Source of the DNA: Heliocidaris tuberculata
Taxonomy: Eukaryota > Echinodermata > Echinoidea > Camarodonta > Echinometridae
NCBI GenBank assembly: GCA_025618425.1
Contig: CM046848.1
Span: 29,262,592 to 29,326,591, forward strand
Reading direction: 5' to 3'
Length of the DNA: 64,000 nt
Part shown: piece after piece, positions 52,824 through 64,000 of the stretch
How positions within the stretch are numbered: the stretch's first letter is position 1
Layout of the letters: every line of letters starts with the position of its first letter
Made by a program: the position numbers and the translations under genes
The notes under the pieces: model-generated
Told to the model about the DNA's origin: nothing
Seen by the model: only the letters and a program-made list of their open reading frames with translations
Databases searched by the model: none

Positions 52824-54673
52824 GGATTGGTTGATTGGTTTCATTTCGGTATAAAAAATCGAATACATTATGATACATATACACAAGAATATATAAATCA
52901 AGAATTAAGCAAAATTACGGCTTAAAAGTTGTCTACAGAGCCATTAATCGCTCTGTTCTTCCTAGACGTCCAGAAAGGTCAATGACTGTGATGGCCAAAA
53001 AATAAGAAATGCCATGATTTCACTGCCTAGCTATGCCAGTCGGCAATAACCACATAGAACGCAATTGTTTAAATTGAAACCTTTCGAGGAATATTGCGAT
53101 GGTCTATGGTAAGATTGCTATATCATGTGGTAAGATTGTTCTTTCGAAACCGGGACTCAGTATTTCTCAGATGCACGGGAGTGTTTTGTCCCGTTTCATC
53201 ACGATTGTGCAACCACGTTTTTAATTTAATTTTCATTTTAATGACATTTATTTCCAAATTTTCAGTATAAGTGTCCAGAGTAATAATGAACAAAATACTG
53301 TACATGCATTAAAAAAAAAGACAAAATATACATTCATGTGGTATACATAGTTGGAAGACACACCTCTAAAAGCAAAAGCTTAGGGCGAGGGTGCCCTTAG
53401 TATATAATACATAATAGTACATAATAAATATATAAAAAGGAAATAACTATACATACAAAAAAAAAAGAAAAAAAAAATCCTAAACCGCTGAGCTTCATTG
53501 TAGGGGGAAAATAAGGGGGGGGGGGGAGGGGGATGGAAGTGCAACATGAAAGGAGTAAGGAAAAGAGAATTATTCACGAAGAAACAGAGAGAAGAAAGGG
53601 GGCGAATAGACCCAATGTAGGGTGGAAAGTGTCTGAAAACATATCATTTGTAAGATGAAGTGAAATGTTTTTCATCCTTCTAGAGAAGCTGGCAAGAGAT
53701 GAGGAATATTTTATTGTGTCTGGGATAACGTTCCACCGCTTAGTTCCCGAGTACTGGATGTTATTTTGGAATAATAAGGTTCTGTGCTTGGGTAGATAGA
53801 TGTGATTTGCGTGTCTGGTTTTGTATTTATGAATAGTACAATTTAATTGAAAGAGGTTACAAAATTCGTCAGGAAATAAATTGTTTGTACATCTGTACAT
53901 AAATATGCTTTGTTGATGTTCATTTATATCGGTAATTTTTAGTATGTTAAGTTGTTTGAACAAATGGTCGACGTGACAACGGGGACCAGTACCTGTAATA
54001 TGCCAATTATTTTCTTTAGTCATGTTTGTAGAGTGATGAATTTGTGTAATTTGGAGGTTGTAGAGATCCCCCAGGCTAGGTTGCAATATGATAGATATGG
54101 TTGGATAAGGGAATTGTAAAGCATACGGAGGATGTTGTTTGGTAGAATGTGTCGCAGTCTAGAAATGATGTTTTTAGAGACTTTGCGTTCTGTTTCAAGA
54201 ATATGTTTTTCCTGGACATAGAACTATCAATGTGCACACCTAGAAATTTTGTGTTTTCAACTCTAGGTAGTAGTAAGTTGTCGAGATATATGGATATGCT
54301 TTCTAAATCAATGTTTTTATTGTCATGAAAGATCATATAGTTACACTTTTTAAAATTGACAATTTATTAGCCTTAAACCACTCACATACAACGGTTAGCT
54401 GCTGATTAACATTACTGCACAGTGAGGTAAGAGTAGATCCGCTACATAAAATATTCGTGACGTCGGCATAAGGAACAAAAGTCAAGGTTGCCGTTGATTT
54501 GAAGATGTCATTCATATAAAGAATAAAAAGTAATGGACCAAGCAACGACCCTTGAGGTACGCCACATGTGATATTACTCATGTTTGAGACGACCGAGTCA
54601 AATTTAGTGTTCTGGAGGCGATTGCTAAGATAACTGTTGAAACCAATCGTGTGCTATGCCACGGATTCCATAC
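52824..54673 (-). pseudogene. 5'-truncated LINE, CR1/jockey-type, broken ORF2
   Basis: The minus strand carries the second half of a non-LTR reverse transcriptase. It begins YGIRGIAHDWF at 54672, then YLSNRLQ after one frameshift, then CGVPQGSLLGPLLFILYMND. The catalytic box reads YADV instead of [FY]ADD, so it could not polymerise. Further pieces are in three frames: 54333-54581, 54076-54336 (VENTKFLGVHID) and 53574-54086 (FKQLNILKITDIN, SGTKRWNVIPDTIKYSSS). A 3' UTR of about 750 bp ends in AACCAATCAACCAATCC. LINEs move by target-primed reverse transcription, which explains the missing 5' end. Confidence 0.88.
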
Positions 54674-55938
54674 ATGGGGAAAATGACAGAATGACACTTT
54701 TTAAGAGGCACATGACGTTTAGAGATTGGACACTTAAATAGGACAGTACTATACGACCACTGATTAAAGCTGAATTAACCCTTTCACATAAAATTGGCTT
54801 GGATGAAAGCAGAAACTGAGAGAAACCCTTGGAGAAACATATTAGTGAAAATTTGAGACAAATCAAACAATGAAGGAAGTTAAGAAATTCAATGTTTGAA
54901 TCTTGAGATTTCTAAATCAATTGCTTCAATCGCGAACATGCTTGTCTATCATGTCTATAGATGAATTCGAATTCCCAAATGTTTGCGATCCGAAGCTCCC
55001 GTGAATTTGAATGCTCACTGGGTAAAATTCGTAATGTGAATGCTCATTCTATCAAAATGCATGATAAAAGTATGCGACCGCTTGCCCTAAAAATCAAATT
55101 GAATGCTCATTATAGGCAATTTAATGTTGATCTTGATGAGCATCCAAATTTACATGAAATTTAGTCACTGTGCCTCAATTTGGATGCTGATTTGATGAAT
55201 ATGACCGGGAAAAGCTATAATAATTATGGAATACTATGGAATATGCATGTCGATGTGGCCTTTTGATTTGATTAAGGATGTCAATCATGGTTATATGATT
55301 TTATATTTATTTCTAACTAGTAAATGATGAGTCAGCTTTTATTTACCCTTTTTGAATGATAAGGAGTATTAATCAAAGTAATTATACCGGGGGGGGGGGG
55401 GGGGGGGGGCAAGCGAGCAGATTTGCTCGTAAAATGACCTTACTTGAAGGGCTTTTTTCCGGGGTGGATAAAGAGTACAGAAACCTTCGCGGCTCTCAGT
55501 GTATTTTAATTGAAAAGGTGCTTGGTTTGTAATAGACAGTTCATGATTTTTCTCATGGGTGACGGAGAAGTTTTTAAAAGATTTTTCTTTTCAATATTAT
55601 TTTTTAGAGTAGGGGTATAATCATAAGATAATAATAATGATTATAAAAATAATACTGGCTTCTTATATAGCGCTCATATCCGATATTTTCAACCCCTCAA
55701 AATCTCTGAAAATTGGAAATTGAAAAGTTATAGGTATTGCCCCTTTTCCTCTGGCTTGTTTAATTTTCCCTCACCGTTAATATTTTCTTCCCCTTTCATA
55801 TTTTCTTATCCCTTTAATTGTGTATTTTTCCGCAAGTCTAACACAAAAACAAAAACAAAAAACAAACAAAAATAAAAAATAACGGAGAGGGAATTACAAT
55901 GGATATTTGCCAAAAGTAGCAAAGATGTTTCTATATGC
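54674..55938. other. Gene-free stretch
   Basis: No supported gene. A 67-codon frame at 54961-55164 repeats GAATGCTCA motifs and is not credible. A poly(G) run at about 55390-55409. A fragment near 55640-55675 (TTATATAGCGCTCATATCC) resembles a LINE or SINE tail. Confidence 0.5.
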
Positions 55939-56726
55939 TTTTGCATCCCAGAAAACAGTTAACACTTCGAAAAAGTCTCCCCAAATAAATATTTCAAAAT
56001 ATTTTAAGGAGATTTTCATACCTGTGGACAGCTTAGGGTCTCTTCTATCAAAATGACACGAAAATATCTAACAATATTCTACGCTTTAGTGAGAAAAAGC
56101 CAATTTTGTGAAAGGGAGCAACATCCAGACTTGACAAGAATTGATATAGGCTCTGGGCGATATCAGCCAAGCTGAGAGTCATGAAAAGGCTTATAAATTA
56201 CTATTTTCTGATTAATAAAAGACAATTTATGAAATAAAAAGCTTTGTTCTCTGTATATCCTTACACATTCCATCAACATCTCATGCTTTAGTGAGCAATT
56301 AACTACTTTGTTGAGTGGTTCAAAATGTCACTTTTGGTCAGGCTTTTAATTCTACCTGCTTACTCCCGCAACCATAGAGTTTTGATGGGATATATCAGGA
56401 CATACAGCGAACAAAATCTGTTCTTTCACAAATTGTCTTTTATGGATCAGAATATGACAATTTCTAGTAAGCCTTTTCATGACTGTCAGTGTCAACTTTG
56501 CTGATACCAGCCAGAACGGACAAACATTTATCAAGTATGGATTTTGTACCCTTTCACAAAAAAGTATTTTGCTCACTCAAGCGTAAAATATGTGAAATAT
56601 TTTGGTGTCATTTGATAGAAGAGACTCTTAAGCTGTCCACAGGTATGAACATTTCCTGAAAATATTCTGAAATAATTTATTTTGGGAAACTTTTTTCCAA
56701 CTGTTAACTTTTTTTGGGACGCCCTG
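55939..56726. mobile_element. Mariner-like foldback element, long arms
   Basis: About 788 bp. The left arm (CATCCCAGAAAACAGTTAAC onward) and the right arm (inverse of GTTAACTTTTTTTGGGACG and CCCTG) are inverted over about 390 bp each, with inner matches such as CATACCTGTGGACAGCTTA, AGTCATGAAAAGGCTTA and AAAAGACAATTT. TA follows the right end; the left terminus is degraded. Ends are related to 5638-6687 (GCGTCCCA). Confidence 0.72.
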
Positions 56727-58831
56727 TATCATGTGTATAGTATTCGGCTCATTACCTCGCCTAAAAGTGTGGTGACCCTCCCCATGAGTCACTGCAAATC
56801 TAATTTGTTATATGGCTTAGGGATTAAATTATGTGAAAATGCACCAGTATAGATAGTCATCCGAATATGGAAAAAAAAAAATCACATATGAAATGGCATT
56901 GTAAGTTTTATACCATGCGGTAAAATTTCCGTCCAGCTAATACATCGCAAAGGGGACCTTTTCTGTTAAGAGTACACAAATATTTAAGTGAAGACTACAT
57001 GTATTCTATCAAAAACGATAAAGAGCTTCCTGTTCGTTTATCGTATATCCCCCCCCCCCCAAAAAAAAAAACACACAAAAGATCCATATAACCGTATAAA
57101 AGCACATCTTTTCATTGAACTGCTCATTTTTGAGCACATGCAGGAACTCTTTCAGTGCAGTATTATTTGGATAGTTTCGGCGCTTCATACATTATTATCG
57201 TTATTAATGCTATATGAATTATGTTTAAAAAGCTTACAGTTCTATTCAGAAAGGTCTCGAAGAATAGGCCTACTAAGAAATGACCGTACAATCACGGAAA
57301 ATTAATATGTACATGAAATATAACATTTTCATTATAACACTAACACTATCATTGTATTCAGCTTCATTTTGATGGCAATGTGATAAAATATAATGGAATT
57401 TAAAGGCACTGAACGCATTTCATTACAAAATATCATTGTAAAGAATTTTTGAAGTCAATATCCATGAGTATTCTGTTGTTGCTGTTTTTTAAAAAAAACT
57501 CTCGAAATACATCAAATTTCGTGAAACTGAAGATACAGTCACCTTCCACTCCTGCATCTCAGCACTGCACCACTTTGGAGCTGAAGATACGTGCTTTCAA
57601 AATGCACATGGCTTTTGGTGAGCCGACAACGCTCGCTACCCACGCTCTCGATTAGCATATATTATAATTATAGCCCTCATAGAAATGTTGTTGTTGTTGT
57701 TTTAGGTTTAGCGGCGCTCGTCATTCAAGCTGTGTGAGGCGCTTAGTCTTCCCTCAAGTCACAATATTTTCTATTAAAGTGTCATTATGGTCTGTGCTTG
57801 TAGACTTGACAAACGTAGTCCTGTTCCAGTCTTAAATTCGGAACATTTATTTATTTATTCATTTATTAAGTAATCTTCAACAGGTTAGCCCCGTCAGTAA
57901 TTGCAACACTGTTAAAACAATATAAAATTCATTTTGCTACATGAGATAATCAACACGGCTTTTCCAGGAAATTTAGACATAAATAAACAAGAAATGAATC
58001 TTAGAGACAAAGGTATTTTATCTTTAAAAATTACTACTACACTACCGCTATCATTTAGGATGCATTGGTGACGGATATTTCTAGCAATGAAAAGAAAATC
58101 ACATTAAACCACATACAATAATACATATAAATATATACAGGAAATATCAAAGAATAACAAATATAATTTAGAGGAAATTTCGTTCAGTATCTCCCAAACA
58201 AAATTATTAAAGGATCAAATCTAATATTGCTCATGTTAATAAAAGAAAACAATGTTATATGAATATAGTAAATGCTTTTTAAAAATATATATAATAATAT
58301 ATATATAATATATATATATATATAATATTTAATAATTACCAAAACATAACATTTGTTACATAAACAGATAGATGTAATGCAAAATGGTACGATACTATCA
58401 CTTATATAAATGTAGAGAGAGAGACAGAGAACGATAAGGAAAGAGAGAGAAAGAGATAAACAGAGGCCACAATGTAGAAGTAAAAAATTGACAATGGTGA
58501 GAGAAAACACATTATTGATGAGAGCAGTAGACTTGTAATACTATAAGTGATACAGACAATCAACTTTCCTACTATGCATTGAGGTGGGTGCATCTATACT
58601 TCCGGTGTGAGGTAGTAAAATAGTGCTTTGTTGTTGAGTTTGAGTTTTGGGCAATGTGGCCTTTCCCCAATCGAGTGACGGAACAATTAAATACGGTAAA
58701 AAAGAAAGAGAGAGAGAGAGCAAGAAAGGTAGAAGGGGAAGGCAACGTAAAGACGAGATGATACCCCCTACCACACCCTTCCCCCACTTGATGGCCTTAT
58801 TCTCTCTCACTTCATACACCTAGTGACCCCC

Positions 58832-58862
<31 letters not shown>

Positions 58863-58998
58863 ACATACACGCGCACACACAGACACACCCACCGAAGCTT
58901 CCTCAATGACTGGACACATGCTACTCCACTGACTTTCAACTAATTGGGCCTAATAGGCATTGTGGTATTTGGGGAAACTATTTAAAGTTACCTTACAC
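56727..58998. other. Gene-free stretch
   Basis: No supported gene. C/A-runs near 57050, ATTT repeats near 57845, a TA tract near 58285-58330, GA tracts near 58415 and 58705, a poly(C) run at 58828-58848 running into CA repeats. The segment after 57841 may be an old LINE 3' UTR on the minus strand. Confidence 0.5.
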
Positions 58999-59411
58999 GT
59001 ATGGAAGACAGACGTATGCCTAAGGCTGTATTTTATGGAGAGCTGTGCCTGGGCAAGCGCAATAGAGGAGCCCCCAAAAGGCGCTTCAAGGACCAGCTGA
59101 AGCGCCAGCTAAATGACGCTGGTATCCCCGAGGAAGACTGGGTGCACATCGCCGGGAATATAAATAGCTGGAGGGCAGCTTGGAAGAAAGGCGCCAAGAG
59201 CTTCGAGAAAGACAGGGGAGAAGCTTTGGAGGAGAAGGGCTTCAGCTGCCCAAAGCCCCCCTATTCAAGGCTTTCCCTGCCAAAATTGCGCTAGAGTCTG
59301 TCGCTCGAGGATCGGTCTATTTAGTCATTTTAAATCATGCCGAAACAAAGTGAATAAATTCCCACTAATCCTCGGACCCGAGGAAACAGCCATCATCATC
59401 ATCATCATTTG
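58999..59411 (+). pseudogene. 5'-truncated LINE ORF2 C-terminus
   Basis: From 59001 the frame encodes MEDRRMPKAVFYGEL, GKRNRGAPKRRFKDQLKRQL and INSWRAAWKKGAK, the conserved C-terminal region of a widespread metazoan LINE class. After a frameshift near 59265, the next frame gives a Cys/His motif (CQNCARVCRSRIGLFSHFKS followed by C), the end of that ORF2. Then comes a 3' end with CAT repeats (59391-59411). The 5' truncation and microsatellite tail fit a dead LINE copy, not a host gene. Confidence 0.85.
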
Positions 59412-59912
59412 AAGTTGTGTTAAATCTCAACATTTTTTTATGCACGAGGGGTAGGTGTGAAGGCCCATGTAGCCTACTTGAATGAACCCATATTTCGCAG
59501 ATATTAGACAGGTTCACACGGAGGGAGCTATTAAGACTACAAGTTTCGCTTGTAGTTTCAAAATTTTTAGTTATCTTGTAGTTTCAGATCGTATGAACGG
59601 ACTCGTAGTTTCGAAGCCACGATCAGCGGGGGTCCTCTCTCTTAGTTATGGACAGTGTGGACAGAATAAATTTCAAGTTTAGTAAACTCGTTGTTAACGA
59701 TGACCTCTCTGTTCATGTTAAACTACGATCGCTTGACTTGTAATCTCAGAACAACGAGCGTCGTTGTTTCGGGCCAGTATGAACCCTCGTCGTTGTTAGT
59801 GACTCGTTGTTTCGTTAACTTTAAGTTTCGAAACCACAATAAGTACTTTATGATTTGATTTTCTTTAAATTTAGATATCATGGAATTCTAGAAATGCATG
59901 TATGATTAAAAT
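59412..59912. other. Gene-free stretch
   Basis: No supported gene. GTAGTTTC and CGTTGTTTCG-type short motifs recur between 59540 and 59830 in both orientations, perhaps a decayed repeat. Confidence 0.45.
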
Positions 59913-60110
59913 CAGGGGTGGCGTAACGGAGGGCAAGCTCCATTTGTCAAAAATGCCCCCAACATAATAATAACAACTACTTTCTTGCTTGTCAAAGATT
60001 TTTCTCTTTTTTTGTTGTTGCTTGTATACGCTTCTGAAAATTATGACCCTTTTTGTCAGAGATTAAAAAATAAAAGTGTGTCCCCTCTAAAATATCTGGT
60101 ACCGTCCCTG
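59913..60110. mobile_element. hAT-type MITE, CAGGGGTGGCG ends
   Basis: 198 bp. The left CAGGGGTGGCGTAACGG and the right inverse GGTACCGTCCCTG. The flanks ATTAAAAT and ATTAAAAG match at seven of eight positions. Confidence 0.65.
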
Positions 60111-60732
60111 ATTAAAAGTGTAAGACTGCGTATCAGATTTAAAAAGAAGATTTCCAGGGGAAAAAAACATTTCTGTGATTTGTTTTATTTTTACAAGAAA
60201 AATAAGACTGACATTGCCCATATGATATGCAGAACTATACTAGCAACTTCAGTGTAATGTGATTGTCATATCCTGTTACGTGTATGCTTGCTTCTTCCTG
60301 TGATAACATTTCCATTGTTGATCGTTTTTATAATATGTATGAATTGATTTTATGGGGAACAAAATCCCGATCATTCACCTGCCTTGTATACAAATAAATG
60401 ATGTGAACATAAAGTGCATTTTAAAGATAAAATGAAAAGAAATGTGCGAACAAGGAAGTAAGAATCTTATGATAGCCCTCTAGATAGGCAGAGGGAATAG
60501 GTAAGTTATAAAGATAGAGGCCCATATTCTGAACTCTGGTTCTTACTTTGAGAGGTTCAAACCTTATGAGTAAAATGGGTTGAATATTTCGAGACAGGCT
60601 ATTGGCCTAACAATCCAAATATACATCATGTACATGAGACAGATCTGTTCCTGTATCACCCTAAGCTACTCACTACGAAGGTTACTTCCTTCTTTGTACA
60701 AGTGTATGTGGGCTGGTTCAACTATTATTATT
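60111..60732. other. Gene-free stretch
   Basis: AT-rich sequence with no supported gene. It ends in a short ATT repeat at the 5' end of the Helentron-like copy 2. Confidence 0.5.
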
Positions 60733-62819
60733 AGGTGGTCTGTCGTAGACAGATCACCTCTTAATTTCGTCAGAATTTTCTTTATTATTTATTTATTATT
60801 TTTATCCCCAAAATTTTGTGCGCACGATATCTCAAAATTGACAAGATCAATTTCCGTGATTTTCATACCAGTTATAAAGCCCATAACGAAGATGTCACAC
60901 AAAACTTTTCAAGGTCATCAGGTCATTGTGACGTCATCCAGGCGCCATTTTGTAAAATCACATTATTGATCATATCTTCATTACAAGTGATCAAAAATGA
61001 ACTATATTTGGTACACATGAACTTCAGGTCAAGGGTCAACATCACATCTCATCAAAACGCACGCGCACGTCATGACGCGCACGTACGTGCGCGTCAAAAT
61101 TTAGAAATGCTCGAAATCACTTTTTGATCAAAGTAGAGTACGGTTCAGGTCATTTTAAGCATTTCAAAATTTTCTGTACGTACGCGTCCGCGCGCGCGTT
61201 TTTCGCGTGCGCAGCACGTACGGAAGGTAGAAATGCCGTTTTTTTGCATGGGATCGATTCCTGATAAAATTCTTGACAATTTCCAATTAGTTTCAGTCAT
61301 TCTCGACATCTAATAATGCCACACGCTTGCGTCAAACTTTAAAATCCGCGCCTGCGTCAATGGGCAATATCAAATCTATTATACGTCTATGGGGCAATAT
61401 AATGTAAAAAGTGGTAAAAACATGCCTATCTAGAATCCGCCATAGCTCGTCAGAATGAACCGGTACCCCCAAATTTTATTACATATTCTGAAAGCCTATG
61501 AGTTGTAGATTTCGATTCATGCAAAATTTTGGCCAAAAAAATGTTGTGACGTCATCATATTTGCCTATGAACTCAAAAATTCAATTTTGAAAAAATGATG
61601 TCATAATTTTTGTATTCATTTGACAATATTTCAGTAATAGATTGTTGATCTTCTTCCAAATTTTGATATGTTGTAGCTGAGACAATTCTCTACAAGATCA
61701 GTCATCACGATTTTTCATTTTGACAAAGGCATCATGGCGTATTTTTGCGATTAAAGGAGGCATGTCAATTTTTCTCATTTTGCGTGTATTCTCTATGGAA
61801 CATGACTTTTTCTCAAATCTAGATTCTACATTCCCGTCTTCTTTGAGCAGTATCTTTGTCATTTCTGCTCGATTTTCTTCCAAATTTTAGTATGTTATAG
61901 CTGAGACTATATGCTTTCACAAACGTGCCCTTCAATTTTTGATGAGATGTCGGGATCATGCCCATTTTTTAACTACAAAATGTGATTTCAGAATCCCGTA
62001 TTTCGTTTACGTGTTATCTCTATTGGAAATATTTTGGTCCATTGGTAAAGCACTTGCCTCCCATTCTGGCGACCCCCGGATCGATTCCCGGTGGGACCAT
62101 TTTTTTTTTTTTTTTTTTTTTTTACTTTTTTTTTTTTTGCCTTTCATTTTTGCTATCCTCTTCTACTATTATAACATATACAATCACAAACAATGTAATA
62201 AACTGCCTAATTTTGCGTGTTATGTCTATTGGAAAGTAGTGTGCAGTAGTTTGCGTACAATCTCATTCCCTGTCGTGTATTAAAGCTAAGGGGATAATCT
62301 CCCACATGTCCTGCAATATCAAATCGTCCAGTTCGTTTTCACGATTTCTCCAAATCGGCTCAGTCAATTTTCTTCATATTTTCATCAGTGATCAGTCCTA
62401 ATAAGGTCAAGTTCCCACATCTTTTTCAAGGTCATCAGGTTATCGTGACGATCAAGTTCTGGTGATATCTTCATAACGAAATGTCATTTCTCTTTCATAT
62501 TTGGCATGGTTAAGGTCACTGTCATTCCAGTCAAGGTCTTTTCGTTAAACGTGCGCGTACGCGTCCATACGCGCGTCCGTGCGCGCGCAAAATTTAGAAA
62601 TGATCCAAATCCTCCCAAATTCATTTTGCGCACGTTTTATGCCATTATCAATATATCATTATCGTCATTGTCATCACTTATATGGCCATCTTATCATCAT
62701 TGTCGTCAACATTATCATGATTATTATCTTGCAGAAATATTATCACGTCTGACAAAGCAATTTGCGACAGTGACAGACAGACCACCTAATTCGTCTTCAG
62801 TGACGAATTAAATTTCTAG
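60733..62819 (+). mobile_element. Helentron-like non-autonomous element, copy 2, tRNA-bearing
   Basis: 2,087 bp on the plus strand. It begins AGGTGGTCTGTC, forming a hairpin with GACAGATCACCT. It ends with GACAGACCACCT, a hairpin (AATTCGTC, loop, GACGAATT), AAATTT and CTAG next to T. Same family as 21373-23880, inverted relative to it and lacking the nested LINE. Internal features shared: AAGGTCATCAGGT blocks near both ends, CpG-rich GCGCGCAC tracts, the tRNA-Gly-like unit and its T-run. No replicase frame. Confidence 0.62.
62035..62099 (+). tRNA. tRNA-Gly(CCC)-like unit inside Helentron-like copy 2
   Basis: Homologous to 22205-22268. Box A TGGTCCATTGG is intact; box B reads GGATCGATTCC with one change from consensus. 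The outer six bases TGGTCC pair with GGACCA at the other end. A long T-run follows. About 65 nt, too short for a normal tRNA. Confidence 0.42.
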
Positions 62820-63640
62820 TTATTATTATTATTATTACTTATACCGCGCTTTTCCCATAAGGCCCAAAGCGCTTACAATAATTTCAATTACAAATACTTA
62901 TGGTAAGAAAAACAACGTTACAACTACAAACTGCTAAAGAGATGTGTTTTCAAGGCCTTTCTGAAGACACTGACTGATTAAGACTGTCTAATTGTTAGTG
63001 GTAAATCATTCCAGTATTTTGAAGCAGACACAGTGAATGTCCTATCACCGGCCAAGGTGCGAGTACCTGAATATGTGAGACGGAGAGGATCACTGGATGA
63101 CCTGGTAGATGTATATAAATTCAAACAGGTATCTAAATATTTTGGAGCTTGATTATTAAGGATTTTATAGACAAACAAAAGTAATTTGAAAATTATACGT
63201 TGTTTCAAAGGGAGCCAGTGTAATGAGTTCAAGAGTGGCTGAGATGGGTGGTCCCTAGAAACCTGAAGCACCAATCGAGCAGCCCAGTTTTGTAGTCGTT
63301 GCACACGATTTAATTGAGTCGAGGGAATGGTAGAAAGAAGCCCGTTACAATAATCGATACGGGATAGAACTAAAGAACGCACAGCATTATGACAGGCAGA
63401 TTGATCAATGAACCTTCTAACTCTAACGATATTCCTTAAATAAAATGTAACCGTACGACAGATGTGAGAGATATGGTGAGACATTGACATGCGACAATCA
63501 AAGATAACGCCGAGGTTCCTTATCGTTTCTGACGGGTTAATGAGTGTGCCACCAACATTCAACTGAACATTTGGAAGATTGCGCCGATTGTGGGCTGATG
63601 CTGCAACAAAAAACTGTTGGACACTTTGGGCAGATGTTTA
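62820..63640 (-). mobile_element. 5'-truncated LINE, CR1/L2-type, with ATT tail
   Basis: The minus-strand LINE copy includes the ORF2 C-terminus (next entry), then a short 3' UTR with AAGCGCTTTGGGCCTTATGG and GGAAAAGCGCGGTATAAG, and an ATT tail at 62820-62838. The tail directly abuts the CTAG end of the Helentron-like element, so that element's integration, or this LINE's, used the junction. Confidence 0.82.
62924..63637 (-). pseudogene. LINE ORF2 C-terminal region with one nonsense codon
   Basis: An open frame from 63637 encodes the region after the RT core: RNLGVIFDCRMSMSHHI, VLSRIDYCNGLLSTIP, LQNWAARLV, LHWLPLKQRIIFK and KYWNDLPLTIRQS, all typical of CR1/L2-type LINEs. A TAA at 62978-62980 interrupts it, yet the same frame continues with the conserved FRKALKTHLFSSL and ends at TAG 62924. 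So a single nonsense change lies near the C-terminus of an otherwise intact fragment. 5' truncation is near 63640. Confidence 0.9.
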
Positions 63641-63962
63641 GGCCATTTCAGTAACGGTGGAAGGGCACTGGCGACAAAGTCATAATGTATTGTACTCATT
63701 TTTCTCCAAATCTATCCAAATGTTTACTTCAGCCTAATGATACCCGCACTTGATAACAACCATATGGATCTAATGCAAAACAAATTCGATATTGCCAAAT
63801 TTGTATATGACGAAGCTATTAAGCTATCAACTTGTACGTGATACACCTTTTCTTTTAAGCCCCACTCACACGAAGCGTCATTTCGATTGCGTCAGTACCT
63901 GCGCTAAACGAGAATGTGAAGGCAATTAATCCACAAAAATTATTAAAAACATTGTTTGCCCT

Positions 63963-64000
63963 GGACCCTCTTGCATAAAAAGTTGCTATTAAACGCAACT
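63963..64000. mobile_element. MITE with GGACCCTCTTGCAT end, cut by window edge
   Basis: The last 38 bases match the left end of the MITE at 4711-4838 (CTCTTGCATAAAAAGTTGC, then TTAAACGCAACT) with a few changes. The rest is outside the window. Confidence 0.6.

Noticed and set aside
53380..53577. Minus-strand ORF of 65 codons
   Set aside because: Falls in the 3' UTR of the LINE copy and is composed of C-run and A-run translations.
59001..59294. 97-codon basic ORF, at first sight a host gene
   Set aside because: Matches the conserved C-terminal region of LINE ORF2 proteins, is truncated at 5', frameshifted and followed by a CAT tail.

Overview
The window reads as animal nuclear DNA, most probably from a marine deuterostome such as an echinoderm. 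It is AT-rich, has small exons in long introns, and is packed with DNA-transposon derivatives, LINE 3' ends, microsatellites and poly(G)/poly(C) runs. There is no prokaryotic gene organisation, no rRNA and no CRISPR array. The echinoderm call rests on repeat style and the SURL/Mag-like gypsy element; it is an inference, not a proof.

One cellular gene is clear. A TRAF-family signalling adaptor lies on the minus strand and I could assemble it from five coding exons (36301-36141, 28279-28216, 27585-27487, 18976-18800, 11960-10692). The splice phases agree at every junction and give about 589 residues: RING C3HC4, TRAF-type zinc fingers, acidic linker, coiled coil, C-terminal MATH domain. The MATH domain and C-terminus look most like TRAF3. 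Only the last exon is a long open frame; the four upstream exons were found by reading zinc-binding motifs and splice sites.

Region by region. 1-9.0 kb: an unassigned 118-codon ORF, a hAT-type hairpin MITE, an 806-bp foldback element built of inverted minisatellite, a 1.1-kb polypyrimidine satellite with a 157-bp higher-order period, several MITEs and a tRNA-derived SINE. 9.0-36.3 kb: the TRAF gene. Intron 4 (numbered by the exon that precedes it) carries two head-to-tail MITEs and a 136-bp tandem repeat. Intron 3 carries a 2.5-kb Helentron-like element with a tRNA-Gly-like insert, a TTAA MITE and a Penelope-like end. Intron 1 carries a complete but damaged 6.03-kb Ty3/gypsy retrotransposon in the same orientation as the gene, with 155-bp LTRs and GTATG target duplications.

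36.6-49.4 kb is a dense cluster of inverted repeats: an array of TTCCGAAA motifs, a 909-bp palindrome with exon-like arms, a 2.6-kb inverted duplication, nested MITEs, and two elements made of about 35 TTTTGTAACAAAA/TTTTGTTACAAAA motifs. 49.4-64 kb holds a promoter-like cluster with a 22-residue ORF, two hammerhead-like motifs, three 5'-truncated LINE copies, a second mariner-like foldback element, and a second copy of the Helentron-like tRNA-carrying element in the opposite orientation.

The most unusual observations are: (1) the pair of asymmetric-terminus, CTAG-ending elements that both carry the same tRNA-Gly-like unit followed by a poly(T) run; (2) the TTTTGTAACAAAA palindromic-array elements; (3) four separate tandem duplications in a single gypsy copy; (4) the exon-bearing palindrome at 37.2-38.1 kb.
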